From assembly GCA_021413845.1 (NCBI GenBank), contig JAIOPP010000008.1, positions 1 to 64,000 on the forward strand: a stretch of 64,000 bases of DNA, written 5' to 3'. The translations under genes were made by a program, and so were the position numbers. Under the pieces are notes generated by a model. That model saw only the letters and a program-made list of their open reading frames with translations, was not told the origin of the DNA and searched no databases. The DNA is from Planctomycetia bacterium (GTDB taxonomy: Bacteria; Planctomycetota; Planctomycetia; Pirellulales; PNKZ01). Numbering within the stretch: the stretch's first letter is position 1; every line of letters starts with the position of its first letter. This document shows positions 35,045 to 42,632 of the stretch, piece after piece.

Positions 35045-36370
35045 TTACTTCGCCGTTGCGATCTTGTACAGAAACCCGAAGGTCCGCAGATACAACGCCC
35101 CTCCGGCGATCGCCGGCGACGACCGCATGCCGTCGCCGAGTTCGTTGATGGCGACTTCGGTGAATTCGGAGCCCGCGCGGACGACGATCGTCTTTCCTTT
35201 CTCGTCGCAGAAGTAGATGAGGTTACCCGCCACGGCCGGCGAGGCGCAGAAGCTCCCGCCGACGCGCTTGCTCCAAACCTCTTCGCCGCTCTTACCGTCG
35301 ACGCAGTAGATCACTCCTTGATTCGTAACGTGATAGACCTTCCCGTCGACCAAGACGGGAGACGAAAGGGCGGAGTTCCCTTTCTTGCGATGCCAGTTGA
35401 AGTGCGACTTCGTGACGTTGCCTTGCGTGGTTTCGTCGAGGCGGAGCCCGATCAGGTTAGCCCCTTCCGATCCGGTATTGATGATCGCTAAGCCGGGCAG
35501 AAAGAGTGCCCGCGGTGCGGCGTTGAAATTCGGGTGCTCGAACATCCAGATTTCGCGGCCCGTCCGTGGGTCGTAGCCGAAGGCGGCGCGCGAAGCGACC
35601 GAGACGAGTTGCGGCTTCCCGGCGACCATCGTCAACGTCGGCGTGTTATAAGCCTTGCGCAAGTCTCCTTCGCCGCGCGGTTCTCCCTTTTCGTTCAGGT
35701 CTTGGTAATCGTGCGAGCGCTTCGTTTCCCAAATCGTTTTGCCGGTTTGTTTGTCGAGCGCCGTGATGTATTGCCGATCGACGCCGTCGAACGTGAGGAT
35801 CAGCAAGTTCTCGAACACGAACGGCGAAGAGCCGGGCCCGCGATAGTGGCGCGCCGGCATGTCGCGCCGTTGCCATACGACTTCGGCCGTGGTCGGGTCG
35901 AGCTTCGCCGTGCCGTAGCTGCCGAAATGGACGTAGAGCGCATCGTGCTCCAACACGCACGACGGCGACGCGTAGGTGTTCACCGCATTGTTGAGCGGCT
36001 CCGGCTTCTCGTTCTCGAACAGCAATTTATGGTGCAGCACCTTGCCCGTCGCGGGATCGACGCAATAGACGAACTGTTTCTTGCCGTCGTGCGAGGCCGC
36101 GGTGAACCAAATCCGGCCGTCGCCGATGACGGGGACCGAATGCCCTTCGTCTTCGAGCGGGATCTTCCAAGCGATGTTCTTCGTCTCGCTCCACTCGGTC
36201 GGCAGCCCGACGATATCGGCCGCCGCGGCCCGGCCATCGCAAGTCGGCCCACTCTTCTCCGGCCAAGACAATTCCGCCGCAGCCGGCGATGCGGGGGCAC
36301 CGAGCACGACGCCGAGTGTTAGTGCGACGACGGCAAGACGACACGACGAATACGATAAGAATCGCAGCAT
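35045..36370 (-). CDS. Secreted PQQ-like beta-propeller protein
   Basis: The 441-residue protein starts at the ATG at 36370 with a signal peptide (LAVVALTLGVVLGAPASPAAA). It contains repeated propeller blades with the PQQ-repeat ending, for example YCVDPATGKVLHH, TALDKQTGKTIWETK, YDPRTGREIWMFEH and YCVDGKSGEEVWSKR. The repeats form a beta-propeller; no quinoprotein dehydrogenase active-site residues are evident, so it is more likely structural, binding or BamB-like than a PQQ enzyme. Such proteins are numerous in planctomycetes and often linked to degradation of complex carbon. It stands alone, with repeats on both sides. Confidence 0.85.
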   Translation of the reverse strand: MLRFLSYSSCRLAVVALTLGVVLGAPASPAAAELSWPEKSGPTCDGRAAAADIVGLPTEWSETKNIAWKIPLEDEGHSVPVIGDGRIWFTAASHDGKKQFVYCVDPATGKVLHHKLLFENEKPEPLNNAVNTYASPSCVLEHDALYVHFGSYGTAKLDPTTAEVVWQRRDMPARHYRGPGSSPFVFENLLILTFDGVDRQYITALDKQTGKTIWETKRSHDYQDLNEKGEPRGEGDLRKAYNTPTLTMVAGKPQLVSVASRAAFGYDPRTGREIWMFEHPNFNAAPRALFLPGLAIINTGSEGANLIGLRLDETTQGNVTKSHFNWHRKKGNSALSSPVLVDGKVYHVTNQGVIYCVDGKSGEEVWSKRVGGSFCASPAVAGNLIYFCDEKGKTIVVRAGSEFTEVAINELGDGMRSSPAIAGGALYLRTFGFLYKIATAK

Positions 36371-36467
36371 CAAAACGGTTCCGGGGCAGGTCGAAGGCAG
36401 GCGGGACGGCAAAGGAAGGAACCCTTATTACAATCCAAGCCGGGCGCCGGGTAAAGTGCCTATCAAG

Positions 36468-36492
36468 TAGCAGGCACGTTCCACGTGCCGTC
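36468..36492. repeat. REP-like palindrome, same core as 6143-6167
   Basis: The 17-base core GGCACGT-TCC-ACGTGCC at 36473-36489 is identical to that at 6146-6162. Confidence 0.75.
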
Positions 36493-36524
36493 CGCCACGA
36501 AAGATAGGGAACGATCGTCACGGT

Positions 36525-36555
36525 GCGGCCCCGGATATGCATCCGGGGCTATTGA
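36525..36555. repeat. Palindromic repeat of the CAATAGCCC-TGCAT family
   Basis: Stem GCCCCGGA (36528-36535) with TCCGGGGC (36542-36549) around TATGCA. Reverse-complemented, it shares CAATAGCCC and the TGCATA core with 13192-13219. Confidence 0.7.
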
Positions 36556-36606
36556 ACGGAGGCTACGTGCGTCGCGATGACCTGCAACGCTCCCGACTCG
36601 CACGCG

Positions 36607-36635
36607 GCTACGGCACGTGGAACGTCCCTGCAACG
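36607..36635. repeat. REP-like unit, inverted relative to 36468-36492
   Basis: CTACGGCACGTGGAACGTCC and the following CTGCAACG match the left arm at 6256-6285 with a few substitutions. Together with 36468-36492 it forms a second, more widely spaced inverted pair. The two are separated by the TGCAT-type palindrome. Confidence 0.7.
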
Positions 36636-36640
36636 ATTCG

Positions 36641-37438
36641 TTACCCGTAGCGTTGCATGATGCGATTGATCAATCGCGGCGCGAGTCGGTTCGCGAGCAC
36701 CATCAGCGCCCCGGAGACGCTCGGAATGATTTCCGTTTTGTTTCGTTCGATCGCGTCGGCAGTCCGCTGCGCAACATACTCCGGCGTGACCCCTCCGCCC
36801 GTTTGCTTCCGCCACGGAAGCTCGACGTCCATCTTGAGCACGTTGTTGAAGAAGCGGGTCTTCGTCGTGCCGGGGCTGACCAAGAGTACGTCGATGCCGA
36901 GCTTGTGCAGCTCCGGTCGGAGCGCTTCGCTGAAGCCGCGCATCGCAAACTTCGCGGCGCAGTATTCCGTGCCGTAAGGGATGCCCCGGTGCCCTAAGAT
37001 CGAGGCGATGTTCACGACCATCGGCTTCACTCCCGCGCGCAGTTGCGGTAAAGCCGTGCGAGTGAGTTCGACCGTGGAGAAGAAGTCTACCTCCATGACG
37101 CGCCGCAGTCGTTCGGCGTCGGAGTCGGCGAATCGCCCGAACGTGCCGATGCCGGCGTTGTTCACGAGAATATCGAGGCCGCCGAAGCGCTCGCCGGCCT
37201 GCACCAGTAGCCTTTCGCGCACAGCCGAGTCGGTGATATCGCCGGCGACGATCTCGACCTCGGCTTCTTGCGCCTTTAATCGTCCGGCGATCTCCTGCAG
37301 CACCTCCTCGCGCCGCGCATTGAGCACCAGCTTCGCGCCGCGTCGGGCCAACTCTTCGGCGATGGCAAGGCCGATGCCGCCGGATGCCCCGGTGACAACG
37401 ATGCGCGAGCCGTGGATGCGCCGATGCCGAAACAGCAT
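36641..37438 (-). CDS. Short-chain dehydrogenase/reductase (SDR)
   Basis: The 265-residue protein starts at the ATG at 37438. It has the classical cofactor motif TGASGGIGLAIAEELA (residues about 16-31), the NNAG motif (ILVNNAGIG), the catalytic Ser in NIASILGHRG and YGTEYCAAK with Tyr and Lys in Y-x3-K spacing. It is a classical SDR with unknown substrate; an NADP preference is suggested by the basic NARREEV segment after beta strand 2. Its start overlaps the stop of hflX by one base (TAATG), indicating translational coupling, which the hflX frameshift would disturb. Confidence 0.9.
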   Translation of the reverse strand: MLFRHRRIHGSRIVVTGASGGIGLAIAEELARRGAKLVLNARREEVLQEIAGRLKAQEAEVEIVAGDITDSAVRERLLVQAGERFGGLDILVNNAGIGTFGRFADSDAERLRRVMEVDFFSTVELTRTALPQLRAGVKPMVVNIASILGHRGIPYGTEYCAAKFAMRGFSEALRPELHKLGIDVLLVSPGTTKTRFFNNVLKMDVELPWRKQTGGGVTPEYVAQRTADAIERNKTEIIPSVSGALMVLANRLAPRLINRIMQRYG

Positions 37439-38681
37439 TACAAGTCGGTCCGCAGCGGTGCGCCGGCCTCTTCCGGAATCGCCCCGCCGCTCAATATCGA
37501 ACCATCGAGCAGCGAGTCGTCGAGTAGCGAGCCATCGAGCAGCGGAACCATCGCATGTCCGTTCGTGGTAAACGGCCGGACGATGATGCCGACGTCGTGC
37601 TCGATCGGGCCTAAGTGCTCCGGCGCGATCCGGCAATGAATCACGACGCGCTCGTCGTGATATTGCCGCGAAACGATTTCGCCGTGCGCAGCCAGATAGG
37701 CCATGATCCGACCGTTGCCCACGCCCGTCTCGATCTCGACGTCGCGGAAGCCGCGACTGAGCGCATCGCTTACCGCTTTCGCGAGCTCTTGCAAACCCGT
37801 TCCGCGACGCGCACTGATGGGCACGGCGTTCGGGTAGCGATCAAGCAGTCGGTCGAGCGTCCCTCGCTCCGGCAATCGGTCCGGGACGGAGTCGACTTTA
37901 TTGAGAACAAGCAGCGTGTCTTTTTCATGGATGCCTAACTCCTCCAGAACTTTGTAGACGGCTGTAATTTGTTCCTGCGCGTGCGGGTTGCTCGCATCGG
38001 CGACATGCAACAACAGATCGGCTTGGCGCGTCTCGGCGAGCGTCGCCTTGAAGCCCGCGACCAACTGGTGAGGCAAGTCTCGAATGAACCCTACCGTATC
38101 GCTCAACAGCACCGGTCCCCAACCGGGCAATTGCCAGCGCCTGGTGCGTGTGTCGAGCGTGGCGAAAAGTTGATCTTTCGCATACTCGTCGGCACGCCGG
38201 GACCACGCATGCCGATCCCCATCTTGATACGCGACAAGTGGGTCCACATCCGCTTCAACCGCGGCAGCGAGTATTCCAGCTGCGCCAGTTCCACGGCCAG
38301 GCGTGCTTCATGGGTTCGAGCCCGGCTCGCGAAGATGTCGAGAATCAATTCCGTCCGGTCGAGCACCTTGACCTTGATCACTTGCTCGAGGTTGCGAATC
38401 TGCGCCGGGCTCAGGTTGTTGTCGAAAGCGACGACGTCGGCCTCTTCGCACTCGACCAGCATGCGCAGTTCTTCGACTTTCCCCTTGCCGAGGTAGGTCG
38501 TCTTGTCCGGGGTCACACGGCGCTGCGTCAATCGTCCGACGACTTCCGCTCCCGCCGACTTAGCCAACTCGGCCAATTCTTCGAGAGGATCGTTTTGGTA
38601 ACTTCCCTGTTCGTCGGTTAAGACGCTCACCAACACGGCCCGTTCACCGGCCGTACCGCCTGTGCGATTTAGTTCCTTCAC
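37438..38681 (-). pseudogene. hflX: HflX GTPase with the Walker A segment deleted and frame shifted
   Basis: HflX is a ribosome-associated GTPase that splits stalled or hibernating ribosomes. The N-terminal frame (GTG start at 38681, MKELNRTGGTAGERAVLVS) carries the HflX N-domain up to RIKMGIGMRGPG. Normally about 65 residues follow, including the P-loop GYTNAGKST. Here they are missing, and the sequence resumes in another frame at YAKDQLFATLDTRTRR, then LLSDTVGFIRDLPH (G3) and LVLNKVDSV (G4). Without the P-loop and in two frames, no working GTPase can be made. The C-terminus is also odd, with a run of LLDGS-like repeats encoded by about 15-bp tandem units near 37494-37545. The SDR gene is coupled downstream. 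Confidence 0.85.
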
Positions 38682-38973
38682 GCGGAGAATACCCCAGGGA
38701 CTCGGAAGAGGTCGAACACTCGGGCGGGCTCGTCGAAATGGATCGTCGCCTGCCCGCTCGGCGTCTACTGCATTATAGTTATCCGGCCTCGCCGAGGGAA
38801 ACGGCAAGCGCCGTTTCGCCGTGAGGTCGCTATTCTTTAAGACGTCCGACTTGCGAAAAGGTTCTCGGGGCCTTCATCTCGCGCTCATCGTTTCGTAATT
38901 ACTTTTCTTACTTTCCGGCTATCCTGCTTCCGTCGGAAGGGGACCGCCGCTCCTTTCCACTCGTGAGTTTTGC

Positions 38974-40470
38974 ATGTCTTCCGGTTCGTCGAATTCGGTG
39001 CCGGAGCGCATTCCCGCAGGTTCCGCTATTCCGCAGCGTCGCCTGTCGCTCGTCGATTGCACTTCGATCATCGTCGGCATCATCATCGGCTCGGGCATCT
39101 ACGAGTCGACGCCGCTCGTGGCCGGTTCGCTCACGGCCGATTGGCAGTTGCCGGCCATCTGGATTCTCGGCGGCTTGTTTGCGCTCGTCGGTTCGCTTTG
39201 CTACGCCGAGCTCGCCACCCGTTCGCCGGTCGAAGGGGGAGACTACGCTTATCTCAGCGAAGCGTTCGGCCGGCCGGTCGGGTTTCTCTTCGCATGGACG
39301 CAGCTCTGGGTGATTCGTCCCGGCTCGATCGGCGCGATGGCGTGCGTGTTCGCTTCGTATGCCGGAATGCTGTTCGCCCCCGATGCGTTGCCGGGCAGCG
39401 TCACGCCGCCTCAGGGAACCACGTCGTTTCTGCTCTATAGCTGCGGATCGGTCTTCGTGCTGACGTCGATCAATGCGCTCGGCGTCCGGCTCGGCGCAAC
39501 GACGCAAAACATCCTCACCGCCGCAAAGGTGCTCGGGCTCGCGGCGGTGATTCTAGCCGGATCGCTCTCGCCCGCATTCGCTCCGGCAACCGATATCGCG
39601 GCGCAACAAGCAACCGCTCCAGAGCTTGCGGGTTCGCAAACACCAAGCTGGAGCGCCACGCTCAACTCCTGGTCGTTCGCGATGATCTTCGTCCTCTTCG
39701 CCTACAGCGGTTGGAACGAGATGGGCTGCGTGGCCGCGGAGGTGCGCGAGCCGCGAAAGAATATCTTGCGTGCGCTGTTGCTGGGGGCGGCGGTCGTCAC
39801 CGTGATCTATGTCGGCATCAACATGGCCTGTGCGCATGTCCTCGGCTTGGCAGGGATGGCGCAAAGCGATGCCGTGGCGGCGAAAACCGTGGCGCCGCTA
39901 CTGGGTGCGTGGGGAGGCCGGGCGATCAGCTTGCTCATCTGCATCTCGGCCTTGGGGTCCATCAACGGCATGATCTTCACCGGCGCGCGCATCTACTACG
40001 CAATGGGAAGTCGACACCGAGGGCTCGGCTGCTTGGCGCATTGGCATGCCCGCTTCGGCACGCCCGTCTCGTCGCTCGCAGTGCAGATGCTCATCACGCT
40101 CGCACTCGTCGCGGCGTGCGGAGCGACGGCGGAGGAAGGTTCCGGTCGTGCAGCGTTTCAACGTTTGGTCATGTTCATGACGCCGCCGTTTTATCTCTTC
40201 CTGATGCTCAGCTCAGTCGCCGTCATCGTCTTGCGCCGGCGCGCGGAACGAGAGGGCAGCGCTGCCGCCGATCCTGCGGCGGCGTTTCGCATGCCGCTGT
40301 TTCCTTGGCCGGCGATCGGGCTCGCCGCCGCTTCGGCGTTCATGCTCTACAAAGGGGCGATGTACGTCGCCGGCCAGTACGGCGACGCGACTCGTTGGGG
40401 AGCCTGGTGGGTCGGCGCGACGCTGGCGAGCGGATTGGCTTACGTCGCGGTCGAGCGAGTGCGAAGATAA
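38974..40470 (+). CDS. APC family amino acid permease
   Basis: A 498-residue inner-membrane protein with about 12 hydrophobic helices. The first helix contains the APC-type substrate-binding break IVGIIIGSGIYES (residues about 33-45), and the segment GGDYAYLSEAFGRPVGFLFAWTQLW (key part GGDYAYLSEAFG) is typical of LAT/YfnA-like amino acid transporters. YSGWNEMGCVAAEVREPRKN matches the conserved loop after helix 6. Substrate is unknown; amino acid/proton symport or exchange is inferred. It is transcribed alone. Confidence 0.88.
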   Translation: MSSGSSNSVPERIPAGSAIPQRRLSLVDCTSIIVGIIIGSGIYESTPLVAGSLTADWQLPAIWILGGLFALVGSLCYAELATRSPVEGGDYAYLSEAFGRPVGFLFAWTQLWVIRPGSIGAMACVFASYAGMLFAPDALPGSVTPPQGTTSFLLYSCGSVFVLTSINALGVRLGATTQNILTAAKVLGLAAVILAGSLSPAFAPATDIAAQQATAPELAGSQTPSWSATLNSWSFAMIFVLFAYSGWNEMGCVAAEVREPRKNILRALLLGAAVVTVIYVGINMACAHVLGLAGMAQSDAVAAKTVAPLLGAWGGRAISLLICISALGSINGMIFTGARIYYAMGSRHRGLGCLAHWHARFGTPVSSLAVQMLITLALVAACGATAEEGSGRAAFQRLVMFMTPPFYLFLMLSSVAVIVLRRRAEREGSAAADPAAAFRMPLFPWPAIGLAAASAFMLYKGAMYVAGQYGDATRWGAWWVGATLASGLAYVAVERVRR

Positions 40471-40509
40471 TCGTGTCGATTACTTGAGCACCGTTACTTG
40501 CGTAACTGG

Positions 40510-41220
40510 CTACTTGCGCAATTGGCCGATCAAATCCCCGACGCCCCCGTGCGTGTCGGCCGTGGCCCGAATGACCAGCGCATCGCCGACGGCGAAGTAG
40601 CGAATCACCGCCGTCCCGCCGTTGATGTCCCAACTCTCGGGCTTGATGTTCGAGGTGATGATGTCCATCAACTCTTCGGCCGAGGCTTGAAGGGCGCTTC
40701 TCGGTCCGTTCGCCCCGCCGTTGCCGCCGGCTTGCCCGAAAGCGCCGATCGGAAATTGCTGAGCCAACGTCGTCGCAGCCGGTGGTTGCACCGTTTTCGG
40801 TTGCGCTCGAACGCCGTCGGTCTTTTTCAAGTCGACCACCTTCTTGGCAGCCAACTCTTTAACTGCCTGCCGCTTCAAGACATCGGCCGCTTGTACGAGT
40901 CGAACTCGAACCAGAGCCCGCAGCCGTTCCCGTTCGCTCGGGGCTAAGGTGCGGTCGTCGCGCAGCAGGTCGCCGGCCGTGAGCAATGTGCGAAATGCCG
41001 GCTCTTCCGCCGGTTCGACCGATCGCGACTCCAAGGCCAGCGCCGTTTGCCGCAGCAGCGCGACGACCTGGGCATCGAGCTTCGGTGCCGATTTCGTCGG
41101 CGGAGCTTGTTCGGGTGCGGAGGTTTCCGCGACTGTCGCAGGCGGCGGTTCCGCACTCTGAGCGCCCGCACCGAACGCCAACGCTAGCACGATCGACGAC
41201 ATAAGAAAACGGCGATGCAT
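40510..41220 (-). CDS. Secreted protein with a planctomycete SWD/GG motif domain
   Basis: The 236-residue protein has a signal peptide (MHRRFLMSSIVLALAFGAGAQSA). A disordered Ala/Pro/Thr stretch and a helical middle follow. The last 55 residues read IITSNIKPESWDINGGTAVIRYF then VIRATADTHGGVGDLIGQLR. That combination (I-x-P-x-SW-x-x-x-GG, then a His-x6-LxxLR end) is a recurring exported module in planctomycetes, loosely like secretin N-domains. Function is unknown. Confidence 0.7.
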   Translation of the reverse strand: MHRRFLMSSIVLALAFGAGAQSAEPPPATVAETSAPEQAPPTKSAPKLDAQVVALLRQTALALESRSVEPAEEPAFRTLLTAGDLLRDDRTLAPSERERLRALVRVRLVQAADVLKRQAVKELAAKKVVDLKKTDGVRAQPKTVQPPAATTLAQQFPIGAFGQAGGNGGANGPRSALQASAEELMDIITSNIKPESWDINGGTAVIRYFAVGDALVIRATADTHGGVGDLIGQLRK

Positions 41221-41351
41221 CGTCAGACTCCTTCCGCTCGGCGGCCCGTCGCGAGGACGGTTCGGCGCCGCATGAGGTGGCTCGCGAAAACAGCTCCGTA
41301 GTTCCTATGGCCGCGAGCTCGCCGAAGCGAAACCGCGATCGTTCGCCGACC

Positions 41352-42125
41352 TTATTTATTAAACGACCCTTCGACGATCACGCCGATTCGGCCGAGGTTG
41401 TCTTCGGGATCGCTATCGTAGATCCGCAAGTAGAGCTTGCCCGACTTCGTCGCATCGAACGTCTTATCGGCTCCGATAAAGAACGGCTTCGCGTCCTTGT
41501 CATCAACCGAGTCGCCGATGAGCCCGATCAGCGCCCCGAGCGGGAAGTCGCGCAGCTCCTTCGGAATCTCCAGCCCGTCGGCTTGAAGATTGTAGGTCAT
41601 CTTCAACGTCCATTGACCGTTGGAGCGGAGCGAGATCGGCCGGCCGGCGATCACTTGAATACCGGAATCTTGCCAGCCCTTGTTGGCGTAGACATCGACG
41701 AGCTTCTTCTCGGCCGTCAGTTCCTTCTCTTTGATCTTCGCCAGCTTCTCTGCGGCAGGCGTATAGGTCGGCACGAGCCGTAAGATTTCGGAATAGCACG
41801 AACGCGCTTTGTCGTGCTGATTCGTTCGTTCGTAATCGCCGGCGAGTTTCTCGGCTGCGAGCACGAAATTCTTGTGCAACTCGAGCAGCTTCGGATCGTC
41901 GGGAAGTTCGACCGTGGGGCGACGATTATTCCCTCCTTGGCCGTTGTTTTGTCCGTTGCCTTGCCCGTTGTTATTCCCTTGTCCGGTGTTGTTGCGCTGA
42001 CGGGGCTGTTGTGGCTGCTGTTGTTGTGCGGCGAGTTGACGCATCGTCGCTTCTCCGACCATGATCCCGACGACGACCATCGCCGCTGCTCGTACGATCG
42101 CGTGATTCCAAGTTGCTCGTTGCAT
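41352..42125 (-). CDS. Secreted protein with LecA-like (PA-IL) C-terminal domain
   Basis: The 257-residue protein starts at the ATG at 42125, with AGGA upstream. A hydrophobic signal region is followed by a Gln/Asn/Gly-rich stretch (about residues 33-65), then a helical TPR-like part (NQHDKARSCYSEILRLVPTY, key part ARSCYSEILRLVP). The C-terminal 120 residues match a LecA-like jelly-roll: FPLGALIGLIGD, PFFIGADKTF, KLYLRIYDSDPEDNLGRIGV (key part RIYDSDPEDNLG). In LecA this end binds calcium and galactose; sugar binding here is inferred. The open frame extends to 42614 over the ferredoxin gene and was cut. Confidence 0.75.
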   Translation of the reverse strand: MQRATWNHAIVRAAAMVVVGIMVGEATMRQLAAQQQQPQQPRQRNNTGQGNNNGQGNGQNNGQGGNNRRPTVELPDDPKLLELHKNFVLAAEKLAGDYERTNQHDKARSCYSEILRLVPTYTPAAEKLAKIKEKELTAEKKLVDVYANKGWQDSGIQVIAGRPISLRSNGQWTLKMTYNLQADGLEIPKELRDFPLGALIGLIGDSVDDKDAKPFFIGADKTFDATKSGKLYLRIYDSDPEDNLGRIGVIVEGSFNK

Positions 42126-42265
42126 TTGCCGAAGTCCTTCCGAAGAAAGCAAAACTTTTCTATTGCGCCCGCCATTAGAAGTTGCCGGCGCACGAGATTC
42201 AAGCAGATACCCCAGCCGATAAGTAGGCCCGATCAGCAGGGCCGAAGACCATCCGCCGCCCGTCA

Positions 42266-42628
42266 TCATCCCAGCCCGCGGTTCCACGGGATCTTTCCCT
42301 TGGAATTCAAGCATTCGTCGGGAATTTGCAGCTCCGGAATGACCCGACCTGCGACCAGCGTTTCGTCGACGATCCGCGGGATATCGGCCGGCGTGAGGTT
42401 GCCGTACCAGATCTGCTGCGGGTAGATGACGAGCGTCGGGCCGAACTCGCATTGATCGAGGCAGCCGGCTTCGTTGACGCGCACCGTCGGGCCGAGCCCT
42501 CGCTTCTTCATCTCGGCCTTCAACGCGTTCCGCAGCGCTCCGTTTCCGTCCGGGTCGCAACATCCGCGCGCGTGCCCGGGCTCGCGCCGATTGCAGCAGA
42601 CGAACAGATGGCAAGTGAACGGCGGCAT
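42266..42628 (-). CDS. Thioredoxin-like [2Fe-2S] ferredoxin
   Basis: A 120-residue protein of the (2Fe-2S) thioredoxin-like ferredoxin family. The four cluster cysteines fit C11 or C12, C23 or C24, then C56 and C60 in NEAGCLDQCEFGP. The CHLFVCC start and the final conserved loop are family-typical. It is probably a cytoplasmic electron carrier. The gene starts four bases after the stop of the upstream permuted-papain-like gene, so the two are one transcript, although a functional link is not obvious. Confidence 0.9.
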   Translation of the reverse strand: MPPFTCHLFVCCNRREPGHARGCCDPDGNGALRNALKAEMKKRGLGPTVRVNEAGCLDQCEFGPTLVIYPQQIWYGNLTPADIPRIVDETLVAGRVIPELQIPDECLNSKGKIPWNRGLG

Positions 42629-42632
42629 AAGA

